From Prorocentrum cordatum (lineage: Eukaryota > Sar > Dinophyceae > Prorocentrales > Prorocentraceae), in contig CAUYUJ010003970.1 of NCBI GenBank assembly GCA_963575745.1, forward strand, positions 10,950 through 74,104: a stretch of DNA of 63,155 nucleotides. Direction: 5' to 3'. How positions within the stretch are numbered: the first letter of the stretch is position 1; every line of letters starts with the position of its first letter. Below, piece after piece: positions 41,250 through 52,115 of this stretch. A program made the position numbers and the translations under genes. A model generated the notes under the pieces. That model did not search any database, had not been told where the DNA came from, and saw only the letters and a program-made list of their open reading frames with translations.

Positions 41250-41475
41250 GGGCAATGATCCCGAAAGGGTACGCGATGCGTTGTAGAGCACGGCATGGCA
41301 TGGCGTTGAAGAGCACCGCAAAGCGTAGTATGTCACAGCATGGCGCGGCGTGGCGCATTGAAGAATTGCATCGCGAATCTCTGCAACGCAAAGCGTGGCA
41401 TCGCACAGCGGCCCCGAACATAACATTGCATTGCATGGCGTTGAATATCAAAGCGTAGCATGGCAGAGCACGACG
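41250..41475. repeat. GCATGGCGTTGAA short-unit repeat
   Basis: Imperfect 8-14 bp units (CATGGCGTTGAA, CAAAGCGTAG, GCATTGCATGGC). Confidence 0.8.
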
Positions 41476-41479
41476 CGGC

Positions 41480-41935
41480 ACGTAAGCACTCCTCCTCCTT
41501 CCTCCTCCTCCTCCTCCCCCCCCCCTCCTCCCCCTCCTCCTCCTCTTAATTATGATTCCTCCCCCTCAATTGCGAAGGCGTCCGAGCGGGCGCCGCCGCG
41601 TGGATCATTATCTCCACGTCCTGCCTGCGCTCTCCTTGCCGCGCGCGCGTTCGTCGTCTCCCTGGGTGCCGCCGCGGGGAGCGAGGGGCGCGTCGAACGA
41701 GCAAGGGCCGCCCTCGCCCTTGCGGACGGGGGGGGGGGGGGGGGGGGGCGAACAGGAGGAGAACGAGGGGGAGGAAGCGAAGAAAAAAGGATGAGGAGGA
41801 GGACGAGGGGGAGAAGGACGAGGAGGAGGAGAGGAGAAGGAGGAAAAGGAGGAGGAGGACGAGGAGGAGGAGGAGGAGGAGGAGGAGGAGGGCGAGGAGG
41901 TGGCGGAGGAGGAGGAGGAGGACGAGCTCGCCCTG
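41480..41935. repeat. CCT tract, spacer, G-run, GGA tract
   Basis: CCT at 41488-41546, a run of about 20 G near 41729-41748, then GGA to about 41925: another opposed pyrimidine/purine pair. Confidence 0.9.
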
Positions 41936-44636
41936 CAAAATCACCCCGCCCATCCCCCTGCCCCCCGCGCCCTGGATCGCCACCCCATGCCCCCCCCCCA
42001 CCCTTGGCCTTCCAGGCAACCCGGAATCGTCAGCCCCCCGTCTGCCTGCCCTGCCCCCCCCCCGCTATTGCGGGGGCGAGGGGGCCCGCGAAACAATTTG
42101 TTTAATCGTCCGCCCCAGAAAGTTTTTCTAAAAATCGTTCCCTTCATTAATCCCCCGCGGAAAACTGGGCGGAGCGCGCGCGCGCGTCGTCGAAATCGCG
42201 CGCAATCGTGCAATGGCCTCGAAGATCGATGGCCCCGAAATCGCATGAAAAATGGTCTCGCGACCTGAATGTTCAAAAACGCGCGCGCGCGTCTGAAGCC
42301 TTTCTACGTTTTCAACATTCAAATTCACGCGCTACCGAACGTGCCTCTCGCGCGCGCACGTTGAAATCGCACGGGCGCCCCGCCGCGCGCGCCGTCGCGG
42401 GGGTCCCCGGCGGAAGACGTGGCGAAGTTCACGCGCGCTCGTCATCGCGCGCGCGCGCCAGCATCTATCGGGGACCATGGGTTTCGCGGCGGCGTCAATA
42501 TCGAGCGCCCCGAAAGCATATAGAAATGCGCGCGATCTTGCCGCGCTTGTTTTCAAGAGTTCTGCGCGCTTTCTCGCTAATTTCCAACAGGCCCATGCCC
42601 TCTTCGACGCGCCCGTCGAATTCGACAGCGGGCCTCTCGCGCCGCGCATCAATCGAAACCATTCAAGTTTCCCTGCGCGTGCGCCGGAGGGGGGCTGGCG
42701 ATCCCCGTCGAGTAATTCCACGCGGGCCACTCGCGCGCGTCGGCCGCGCGCGCGTCGAACACTTTCCAAAACCTTCATCGCCGACGCGAGGGCGCCGTCG
42801 CTGTCGTCGGCGCGATCAGCATCGGCGCCTCCACTGGCCTTGCCATCGCTCGCCACCGTCGCCACCCCCGGCGCTATTATCATCATTGCGGCTACCGCTG
42901 TCGACGCCGCTATGATGCAGCGCCCGCCCGAGTCACTGACTCGCGCGCAAGCGCCCGCTGGGAAGTGCCCAGCAGCCAGCGCCGCCGCGGCCGCGTCGGT
43001 CGCGCCGCACTAGCTGGCCGTCGGCGCGCGAGCATGCGCGGGCCAGCGCGGCAGCAGAGATGCACCAGCCAACGCCAAGCGCCCGTCGCAATCGCCGCCG
43101 CATGGGCTTTGCAAACCATGTCGCGGGTGGGCGGGTGGGGCGTTGCAGAGCATGGAACTTGTCAATTCGTTGTTGTGAATTTCAAACGCGCCGCGTAGTT
43201 TCCATCTGAATCAGCATTTGCATCTGCCCCTCCCCCCCCCCCCCGGAAATCACGAGCAGGTGTTCTGCGTCGGAAAGCGCGGATAATTCTGCCCCATCGC
43301 CCATCCTGAGCACGAGTTCGTGTTATCTTGGCAGTCCTTTCTCGCCCCCAGACTACCTGGGCGCGCGGGCTAGCGCGGCCGCGAAGATGCACCGGCCAAC
43401 GCACCGCGCCCTTCGCAATCGCCGCCGCGCGGGCTTTGCAGACCAACTCTTGGGCGGGCAAGCGGGCGGGTTGCCCGGGCACCGGCGTTCGCGACCCCGG
43501 GGGTCTCAAATTAATTGCGCCGCGTAGATTGCCCCAAGTAGGCCGCGCAACGCACATTGCTTTGCGCAGATCGCACCACGGCGCAAATTGCACGACGTCG
43601 CCCGCGCAACACATTGCTAGGAACGCGGCGCATGGGGCCGTGCTGGCTAGCGTTGATTTACATTCCTGTCGCTGCACAGAGGTGTTTGGGTCCCCCCCGT
43701 GGGGCCCCATGCAATTTCCATGATCCTGCTGCGCGCGCGATTATCAGAAATCCAAAGTTTTCGAGGGCCCCGCGCAGCAAATGGGAGGACGCGCGCACGC
43801 TCGCGTCGTCGCGCGCGCATGCCCGCACCCTTCGAAGACCTTGGATGTTGGCGGATTTCTATATCCAGTTTCCCAGAAAGCATGACAAGCACGCGGCTTT
43901 GCAAAATGGCCATCCACAGAGGCTCACGCGCGTGTCCTTGCGAATTCCCGCGAAAGCCATAGGTTTCCAACAGTCCCATCGAATTCGACCAAACGGGCCC
44001 CAGCGCGCGCGCGTCGAAATTATTCGAGCGCCACTGCGCGCGCGCGGGGGGGCGGGAGCACGATCCCTTTTAAACCGTGCCACGCGGGCCACTCGCGCCC
44101 GCCGCACCTTCATCGCCGACGCGCGAACGCCATCATCGTCATCCGCCCGCCCTGGGGACTTGCAGTTTACATGGGATTATGCCCGATCGATCGTTTCAAA
44201 CATGAATCCAAGCCGCTCCAGCCCAGCCAGCGTCACCCCCCCCACCCCCATTGCACCACCCCCTGGAAAAGCCACTTCTGCGCGCGTCCTCGCACATCAC
44301 GACTCATCATTTGTTTATACAGCCTCAGGGAAAAAAAAGAAGAGGATCAACAAACAAACAACGACAAACATATGACGAAGTGCGCGCGCTTCGTCGCGCG
44401 CGCGTGCCGGAATCGTAAACAGGTTCATCAAATGCGACCAGGCCGGCTTCTCGCGCACGCATGTCGAAAGCGCTCGAACGCACTTGTGCGCGCGTTGGGG
44501 AGGGGGGGGGCGCTATCCCTGTCAAATAGTCTTATGCTGGTGAGAATTTTAGCGTGGGGATAATATAGAGTTCGGAGTCCTGGGAGGGTAATGAACTTGT
44601 CCAGAATATATCGACGTTGGGATGTCTTGATGGGTC

Positions 44637-44810
44637 TTGAATGACCTCCGAACTTTGAGCGCCTCGCTCGGAACATCCTTGCAAAACTATCGCGCTCGCA
44701 ACACTCCTTTTTGCAAAGCCAAGCGGTGTGCTTGAGACATCCTCGAAGAGCTGCTGGTCGCAAGTTCCGCGAATCTCCGAAAATTTGCGTTTTGTTTGAT
44801 ACATCCTCAC
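44637..44810 (-). repeat. Diverged inverted GAGGATGTCTC units
   Basis: The minus strand reads GAGGATGTCTCAAGCACACC and GCTTGGCTTTGCAAA, plus flanking units, matching the array at 2085-2620. Confidence 0.65.
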
Positions 44811-45993
44811 GAAGTTTATATCATGGACTATTCATTGAGCTACGCGCGATGTGAATCTCAGGGCGGGGATGCGAACTTTGGCAGTGATTTTGTAGCTCGC
44901 CCAAAGTTCGCCCCCCGCGCCTCTTGTGGCACTTTGAACGCGCACGCGCCCCGTAGATAATCGCATCGACGGGGGGGGTCGCCTCCATCATCCGCGGCAT
45001 GCGGTTAACACCGCGCGGGCCGCTCGCGCCCGTCGAAGGCCCTCGCGCGCCAGCGCGGCCGCAGCGACGCACCGGCCAACGCCGAGCAGTCATCGCAATC
45101 GCCGCCGCGTGGGTTTGCAGATCCAGTTTGTGGTCGCGGGCGGGATGATTGCGCGAGCTATGGGGCTGACAACTTCAAGTTCGGCAGGGTGATTTTCACC
45201 GCGCAGATTGCTTTGTTTTAAGAATTCGGAGCTATAGCGCCCCCACCCCCCGGGATTATCCGCCCGCCTTGGGGATACCCAGTTTACATGCGATTTGGCC
45301 CAATCGTTCGTTCTAAGCATGAATCCATACCAGCCAAACCCAGCAGGTGTCGACCCCTTCCGCCATCCTCTTGAATGAAACACTACGTTCGCACACCTGC
45401 GTATCAAAAGTTGCAAGTGCTCATACATCTTTTTGCAACGCAGAATTACACGAAGTGCGCACGCGCGCGTCGTCGCGCGCGCATGTTGGAGTCGTTCAAA
45501 AACTTGAACTTTCGCATGGATTTCGAAATCGTGTGGCCCGCAAACATATAAGCACACATGATGTTTGCACAGTCCGTGTTCCAAACAATGTCTGCGCGTT
45601 TTTCTTAATGTTTAAGAAACGTGTCCATCAAATGCGACCAAACGGGCCTTTCGTTCGCGCATGTCGAAATCATTCGGATGCCCGTGCACGCGTGCTGGGA
45701 GGGGCACGCTTCCTGTCAAATAATAGCATGCGGGCCACTTGCGCGCGTCGGCCGCGCGAGCGTGTCGAAATCCTTCCAACAAGTCGCCACTGACGCGTGA
45801 GCACCATCGTCGTCACCTGTGCGACCAGCATCGGCGCCGTCATTTGTCTTGCCGTCGTCATCGCCTTCGTCGTCATTCGCATCGGTGCAATCCTATTCGT
45901 GTCAGCCTATGTCGACGTCGCCATGATACAGCGACCGCCCGATTCACCGAGTCGCATTGAAGTGCCCGCGCGTCAGCGCTGCCTGTGAGACGG

Positions 45994-46110
45994 TTTTTTT
46001 TTGCAATCTTGGTTTTTTTTTTTTTTTGCAATCCTTGGGTTTTTTTTTGTTTTTTTTTGCAATCCTTCGGTTTTTTTTTTGCAATCCTTCGGTTTTTTTG
46101 CAATCCTTCG
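45994..46110. repeat. T-run/GCAATCCTT tandem repeat
   Basis: Five units of a T-run followed by GCAATCCTTCGG. Strongly T-rich island in GC-rich surroundings. Confidence 0.95.
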
Positions 46111-46650
46111 TGAAAGTCCCCAGCTGTCAGCGCCACCGCGGTCGCGCCGGTCGCGCCAGACACGCTGGCCGCCCTGCGCGCGAGCCTGCGCGCGTTCGCG
46201 TGGCCGCGGCGATACATGGCCAGGCAACCTCCTCCTCCTCCTCCTCCTCCTCCTCCTCCTCCTCGTCCTCCTCCTCCTCCTCGTCCTCCGGCCTCCCCCA
46301 TCGCAGCTCGCCACCGTGGGGACATTCCGCAGCGTCCCGTGGGCCTCCCGGTGGGTGCCGCGCTCGGTGCCGTGCCTCGGGGGCAAACATCACAATTGCC
46401 GCCTCATGGGTTTTGCAGACCAACTTGCGAGTGGGCGGGCGGGTGGGATGATTGCGACAGCGGTGCGGTCGACAACTCATTGCGAACAGAAGCGGATTGC
46501 ACCAGATAGGTTGCTCCACGTTTACTGCGCAACGTAGATTGCTAGTAACACATTGTTTGTGACCCCCGCTGGCTAAGATTTGCAGGAAGGATCGTGGCCT
46601 TGGGGGCGCGGAAATATTGTTTTTTGGCAGGATCCTGGCCTCGGTTGAGG

Positions 46651-47182
46651 GGGGCGATGAACGCAGAAGGTCTGCATCGACTTCGACAGGGAGGGGGTCC
46701 TTGCATGGCATCCTGCCGCGCCTCCACGTGCCAAAGGGGCACGGTGGCGGATTTCAACCGGGCCCAGGGGAAGAGCCAGTGGGAGCGCCCCCCCCTGGCG
46801 GAGAGCTGCTCGCCACCGCCCCCGCGCCCCCCGTCGCCGCCGCATGCGCCGCCCGGCTGGACGACGCACAAGTATCCGAACGGCGAAATCTGGTGGGCTT
46901 GTTTCCACCGCCACCACCACAAGCAGGAGGGGGAGGGGGTCCTCCTCCTCCTCCTCCTCCTCCTCCTCCTCCTCCTCCTCCTCCTCCTTCACCTCCTCCT
47001 CCACCTCCTCCCCCCCCTCCAACTCATGGTGGCGGTGGTGGACAGCAGGCCCATCACAACATCTACTACCACAACGGCGAGACAGGCGAGTATCGGTGGC
47101 AGTTGCCATCACTGGCAGCTGGCCCGGCACCCGGGGAGGTTCCCACACCCTTCGGGAGGCCCTTCGGGAGAGCGCCGAAGTA
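46651..47182 (+). CDS. WW-domain, proline-rich coding segment
   Basis: Frame 1 reads RGTVADFNRAQGKSQWERPP, the C-terminal half of a WW domain (Asn..Ser-Gln-Trp-Glu-x-Pro), followed by a proline linker and PGWTTHKYPNGEIWW, a second WW-like start. Near 46905 the sense shifts to frame 0: FPPPPPQAGGGGG, polyproline from the (CCT)n tract at 46935-47020, then HHNIYYHNGETGEYRWQLP, a WW-like end with both aromatics and the Pro, finishing GRPFGRAPK and TAG at 47182. WW domains bind proline-rich ligands, often in splicing factors. The 5' limit is uncertain; the single frame change sits beside homopolymer-rich DNA, so it may be a consensus indel. Confidence 0.5.
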
Positions 47183-48059
47183 GGGCGCAGGACATGCTTC
47201 CCTGCGCGGCGGGTGCTGGGAAGGGGGAGGGGGCAGCAGAGCGGAACGAGGAGGAGTCGGAGAGTGTGGACCGGAGCCAGGGGACGGGGAGGTGTACATG
47301 ATCGGGCGGTGGACGGAGCGGATGCGGCTGTGAGGTAGCGAGTTTCTTCCAGGCATGGGTTTGCTTGTACAGTCGCAGCCATGTGCATCACGCCGATGCT
47401 CGACTTGGCCCATGGCGACGAGTATGACGCCATGGGAAACAGAAAGCAGCTGTCGGCGTCGACGGAGTGCCATCGTAGGCCCTGGTCGCGTGTTGGTCGC
47501 GGGTCTCAGCGTCTCTTGCCCAACGATGTGTGGCACAATTAGCCCATTTCGTTGTTACGGACGCCGTACGCGGCCCATTTATATAAGCGGCTGCTTGCAC
47601 CACAGGGGATGCACACATGACGTCATAGTCTGCGCTCGCCTTGGACTCGGTCATGTTCCTCCCTGTCCCTCTCCTCCGCTCCTCCTTGTGTCGCCGATTC
47701 GTTTCCAGACGAGCTCCCAGTGGTTGCGATCTCTCGCCAGGTGCATGTGGTAGTGACAACCGTGCGGAAGATATTAGTCGGCAGAATATTAGCCACACCT
47801 GCAAGTCAGTCTTTATCTGTTGAATGGCGCTTGCTCATCGCAGCCTCCGTAGCCAATGTATATGCCACGCTTATGAGAGAGCATGCTTCATCTCATACCT
47901 AGCTTCTCTCAAACCAGCTGCTCAGAAGGCGCGAGGGCCTCTGAGAAGTTCCGCCGCCTTTGGGAAAGCCTTCTCCTTCTCGATTGCCCCCCGTGTTCGC
48001 CGCCGAAACGTGTCCAGTGGGGACTGAGGCGGAGGACATGGGACTGGGGAGGGCGAAGA
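47183..48059. other. No gene recognised
   Basis: Unique moderate-GC sequence. An inverted GAAGGC module lies at about 47925-47985. No domain found. Confidence 0.5.
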
Positions 48060-48230
48060 GCGAGGGGAGCAGCAACGAGGGGGACCAGGAGCGGGCGAAC
48101 GAGGGAGGAGGCACAGGGAAGGACGGGGACGGGGAAAGGCGAGGGAGGGAGGGGGACGGGAAAGAGGGACGGGGAAGGGGCACAGGGAAGGGGGACGGGG
48201 AAGGGCGAGGGGGCAATGTGGGGGGCGCCT
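48060..48230. repeat. GGGGAAGGGCGAGGG G-rich repeats
   Basis: Imperfect G-rich units. Their complement (CCCCCTCGCCCTTCCCC) is arrayed at 48715-48885, on the other side of the MITE. Confidence 0.9.
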
Positions 48231-48501
48231 GGAGCAGCTGGCAGCACGAGCGTCTGCGCGCAGGGGTTGAGAGCTAGGATGACAGAGGGCTGTGAGAGAG
48301 ACCAACCGGCACCCCCAACAGCAAGAGGAGGTAAACGCATGGGCACCAGGCCGCACTGGTCCTCCGTCCACATTGCGATCGTTTTCTCGCCGCCGTTTCC
48401 CGTGAGGCCTGAGGCGTGCTCCGGTGGGGTGCAAGACCGTGCTTCGGACCGACATCTTGCCTCACCCTCCACACCTACCAGGCAGCACTGGTCGATAACT
48501 A

Positions 48502-48700
48502 TAGGGGAACAAAAAGTGGCATAAACATAAAAACTCGGAGGTCCGCGCGGATTTCTCGGATCGGCGCTGGGGCCCCCCGGCGGCGTCTCCGGCGCCGCCC
48601 CTGGCGCGCTCCGCGCGCCAGGGATAGGGGTCCAGCGCCGATCCGAGAAATCCGCGCGGACCTCCGAGTTTTTATGTCTATGTCACTTTTTGTTCCCCTA
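48502..48700. mobile_element. 199-bp MITE-like foldback element, copy 2
   Basis: Same length and ends as copy 1: TAGGGGAACAAAAAGTG and CACTTTTTGTTCCCCTA. The ~69-bp arms differ from each other at only two positions by eye. The perfect 5-bp flanking duplication is AACTA (48497-48501 and 48701-48705). It carries the same apical CCTGGCGCGC ... GCGCGCCAGG. Confidence 0.93.
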
Positions 48701-48714
48701 AACTAACCCAGTCG

Positions 48715-48885
48715 CGGACGCCACATTCCCCTCCTCCCCCTCGCCCTTCCCCGCCCCCCTCGCCCGTCCCCTCCCCCTCGCCCTTCCCCTCCACCCTTCC
48801 CCCTCTCCCCTCCCCCTCGCCCTTCCCCCTCGCCCTTCCCCTCCTCCCCCTCGCCACATCCCTCGCTCGTCCCTTCCCCTCCCCC
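48715..48885. repeat. C-rich CCCCTCGCCCTTCC repeats
   Basis: Complementary in unit to 48060-48230, so the MITE sits between two opposed G-rich/C-rich arrays. Confidence 0.9.
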
Positions 48886-49064
48886 CTCCCTCCTCCGAGG
48901 GAGGGCCCAGCTGCCTCGCTCCCCAGGCCCTCCTCCTTGGCCGAGCTTCCCTGGCACATTCGTGGTGGCGGCCGCCCTCGGTGGCGCACGGCTGTGCCCA
49001 GCGGTTTTTGGCGGCCGGCTCCAAGAGGCGAGCTGTCGGCGGCGTGTTTGGTAGCAGGGAAGAG

Positions 49065-49235
49065 GAGGCGGAGAAGGACGAGAAGAGGAGGAGGAGGAGG
49101 AGGACGACGAAGAAGAGGAGGAGGAGGAGGAGGAGGAAGGAGGGGGAGGAGGAGGAGGAGGAGGAGGAGGTGGAAGGAGGAGGAGGAGGAGGACGAGGAG
49201 GAGGGGGAGGAGGAGGAGGAGGAGCAGGAAGGTCG
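49065..49235 (+). repeat. (GGA)n tract
   Basis: Purine triplets with some GAC. Confidence 0.95.
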
Positions 49236-49419
49236 ACGGTCGAGGGGCATGCCTCTTCCGGGTGTCCTCGGGCCCCATGCCGGGCCCCGCTCGGGGCGGG
49301 AAGCGGGTCCCATGGAAGAGGTCCAGGCCTCTGGGGAGCGAGGCTGCACCGGAGGCCCGGTCGCGGGAGGCGTCGGGTGTCGCGTTGGACACGCTGACCC
49401 CTCCCTCCCTCAGGGTTTC

Positions 49420-49565
49420 TCGCTGCTTTCGGCCCCCGGGGGCCCCCCGCGGGGCCCCGGGGCCGTTCAAAAAAAAACGACGCAGGATGAGAAGCTGGTC
49501 CTGGGGGGAGGGGTCTGGATTGCCGGGGGCGCCGTCTTGAAAACATCGGGACGTCGCCTGTCTGG
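49420..49565 (+). repeat. Dispersed repeat A, copy
   Basis: GCTTTCGGCCCCCGGGGGCC through GATGAGAAGCTGGTCCTGGG to AAACATCGGGACGTCGCCTG. Confidence 0.8.
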
Positions 49566-49794
49566 GAGCCCTGCCCTTGCCGGGCGATAGCAAACATGGA
49601 TCCAGGGGGTGTGGATTAGCGACGGGCCCCGCTTCCACGGGACATCGCGGAGTTCCGCCGCCGAGCGAGGCGGCACCGGCTGCATTTTGGGGAGGGTACC
49701 TCCCCCGATCCAGGGATTCGGCGACCGCGCGCCAAATCCCTGGATCGCCGATCCATGCCTGCGCGCTCCCGAGAGCTCCGAGGACGTGTTTTTT
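49566..49794. other. Unique spacer with a short inverted pair
   Basis: GATCCAGGGATT..GCG and CCAAATCCCTGGATC (about 49719-49746) form a small hairpin. No gene. Confidence 0.6.
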
Positions 49795-49980
49795 CCAGCC
49801 GGCGGGTTTTTTGTCCCATGGACTTCGGCATCCCGGGCCCCCTTTGCGGGCCCGGGGGCAGGATCAAAAGTGGGACCAGGACGAAGAAGCACCCCTGGGG
49901 AAGGGGTCGGGACGTCGGGACCTCTGGGGGCGCGGATGGAAAAGATCATGTCGGCGGATGTCTGGGTCTTGGCTGCACTG
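49795..49980 (+). repeat. Dispersed repeat A, copy
   Basis: GGGCCCGGGGGCAGGATC, CTGGGGAAGGGGTCGGGACG, GGAAAAGATCATGTCGGCGG and ATGTCTGGG. Closest to the inverted module inside the 31.3/33.7-kb duplication. Confidence 0.8.
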
Positions 49981-50111
49981 TTGGGCGTCGTGCGCTGGCG
50001 GGGGCGATAAATAGGAGGGGCAGCGAGAGCTACAGAAAAGGGGCCCCTGGGGCCCCTGACGGGGCCTTCTAGGACCCCAAGCGAGGGGGGGAACTGAGAA
50101 GAAGAAGAAGA

Positions 50112-50432
50112 AGAAGGCCTCTTCAGAAGGCGGCGGAATTTTGTCAGAAGCCCTCGCGCCTTCTGAAAAGTTTTCTGCGACTTCGGGGAAGGCCCAGAAC
50201 ATTTCTCATAAGGCCAGCGACTTCCAAGCCTTCTGAGAGGGCCTTCTCCTTCATATAGTCCACCCACATATTAAGGGTGGGCATCCTTCTCAAGGGTACC
50301 CTTGCATCCTTCCCTCCTCGGTCCATCCTTGGCCACTTTCGTTGGCCGCGCTCTGCTCGAAAAGCTTCGAAATGGGCGTCCAATGCCCTTGCACCCTTAT
50401 CGCGCATCCTTAGGATACGGGCCGACTGTACT
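50112..50432 (+). repeat. GAAGGC hairpin module and dispersed repeat C, copy 3
   Basis: CTTCAGAAGGCGGCGG and CCCTCGCGCCTTCTGAAAAG match 750-818. 50270-50432 matches 600-748, ending GATACGGGCCGACTGTA. Confidence 0.8.
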
Positions 50433-50513
50433 TCCACCCCAGGCTCGCCGCCGAACCTTTTGCCCCCCCATCTATCACCTCTTTACGAAGCGACGCCCAA
50501 CGCTGACCCCCTG

Positions 50514-50749
50514 TCAAGCAGTGGCGAAGCGTCCTACCTCGCCTACAGGCCCACCCAAGAATGTTCTAAGGACCTTTTGTGGCCTGCACGAAATAATGCT
50601 CTTAGAGCATTTCTGGCTGGGACTGCCTTGTTCTAACACATCGGGTTCATGTTCTAAGAGATCTTTCTGTTCTTAGGGCATTTTTTGGGGTTCTGAGAGC
50701 ATTTCGTGGTAGGGCTCAAGGAATGCTGGGACGGTCGGTCCCTGATCAA
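50514..50749 (+). repeat. Dispersed repeat D, copy 2
   Basis: Partner of 21157-21387, collinear from end to end. Confidence 0.85.
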
Positions 50750-51284
50750 CTCTGGGCCCAGGCTATGCCTCGCCAGCCTCGGCGATCGGCACCGGCTGCG
50801 CGCAGGCGTGGCCCCGGGCAGGAGAGCGGCCTGTGGTTCGGCAGCGGGCCCAGGGCGAGGCCGATGCGTTTCGCGCGGGGCCCCTGGGGGGCCCGACCCT
50901 TCCCCGAAGACGTGCCCACCCCGACCCCCGTTTTTGGACGACCCCGGGGCCTGGCGATGGCCCCTCGAGGCCAGAAGTTGCCCAAGACCCCTTGTCGCGC
51001 CGCTGATGGCCGCCCAGGGCCGCCGAGGGACGCCGAGGAGCCCCCGGTGGCCGCCGAGGGCCGCCGAAGGGCTGCCGAAGGGCCGCCGAGGGCCGCCGAA
51101 GGGCCGCCGAAGGGCTGGCGAAGGGCCCACGCCAGGCGGCGCGGTGACAGCGGCGCCGGGCCATGCGGGTGGTCCTGCTGGCGCTGGTGGGCCTGCTGGC
51201 GCGCCCCGCCCGCACCTCCGCCGCGTGCTCGTGACTCGGTCGTGGGCGGAAGACATGTCCGTATCCGAGGCCTCGCGGGCTGGG
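50750..51284. other. GC-rich stretch, GCCGCCGAAGG repeats
   Basis: About 51020-51130 is a GCCGCCGAAGGGC tandem. The long frames across 50706-52216 are products of this repeat, the GGA tract and the AAT tract and are rejected as genes. Confidence 0.6.
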
Positions 51285-51430
51285 GGGAGGGGGAGGAGGA
51301 GGAGGAGGAGGAGGAGGAGGAGGAGGAGGAGGAGGAGGAGGAGGAGGAGGGGATGGGAGGAGGAGGAGGAGGAGGAGGAGGAGGAAGGAGGAGGCGGAGG
51401 AGGAGGAGGAGGAGGAGGAGGAGGAGGAAG
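51285..51430 (+). repeat. (GGA)n tract
   Basis: Purine triplets abutting an AT-rich island. Confidence 0.97.
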
Positions 51431-51720
51431 AAGAAACATAATACGAATCATAATAATAATAATATTTTTATTAATAATAATAATAATAATAATATTAATA
51501 ATAATACTAATCATACTAGTAATAGTAATAGTAATAATAATACTAATAATAATAATATTACTAACAATAATAATAGTAATAGTAATAGTGATAATAATAA
51601 TACTAAGAAGAATCATAATAATAATAATAAGAATAATATTAAGAATGATCAGAATATTAATAAGAATAAGAAGAAGAATAATCACAATAATAAGAATAAG
51701 AAGAAGAAGAAAAAGAGGAG
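51431..51720. repeat. AAT-type AT-rich microsatellite island
   Basis: TAATAATAATAATAAT with ACT, AGT and AAG variants, the most AT-rich block in the window. Confidence 0.97.
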
Positions 51721-51954
51721 GAGGAGGAGGACGACGAAAAGGAGGAGGAGGAGCATGAGGAGGGGGAGGAGGAGGCCCCTGGGCCGCGACCCCGCGGGTA
51801 CGGGTCGTTTTTGTCGCCGATGCCCCGCGCTGAGAGTACCCGTGCGACCGCGTGTGCGCGACATCGCGCCCCAGAACCCAGACCGCGAGGGCGTGGGTAT
51901 GGATACATTCGCCGCTCGTGAATCAGCATCGTCTGACCGATCCCCTCTCGCACT

Positions 51955-52115
51955 GGGCCGTGGCACCTGGCTCAGACCCCTTCGGGCCGTGGAAAGATTA
52001 CGCCGTGAGGCTTCGGACAGTTCCCGGCCTCGCAGAGCCCTCACCCCGGGCCACGGGGCCGTCGAACGACTGATCGGGGTGAGAAGCTGGTTCCTGGGAA
52101 GGGGTCCAGTGCGCC
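51955..52115 (+). repeat. Dispersed repeat A, diverged copy
   Basis: GGGGCCGTCGAACGACTGAT and GTGAGAAGCTGGTTCCTGGG keep the family core. Confidence 0.65.

Larger units (their letters stand above)
36230..46560 (+). repeat. ~10-kb field of diverged ~1-kb higher-order repeat units
   Basis: The same ordered landmarks recur: an AATTTACATGCGATT-type start (36238, 37679, 39328, 43708, 44163, 45282), CGCGCGTCGTCGCGCGCGCA, a GCGACCA..CGGGCCTCTCGCGC block, GGGCCACTCGCGCGCGTCGG, ATCAGCATCGGCGCC, GTCACCGACTC (37009, 38237, 38416, 39870, 40249; variants 42932, 45942), TAGCTGGCCG, and GCGGGTGGGCGGGTGGG-type ends (37211, 38630, 40441, 43127, 45131, 46430). Some units are truncated or merged. Frames through it are short and disagree between copies, so I call no gene. 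Confidence 0.85.

Noticed and set aside
47843-47860. TCCGTAGCCA, the first 10 bases of the SL (also at 62834)
   Set aside because: The remaining 12 bases do not match at either site.
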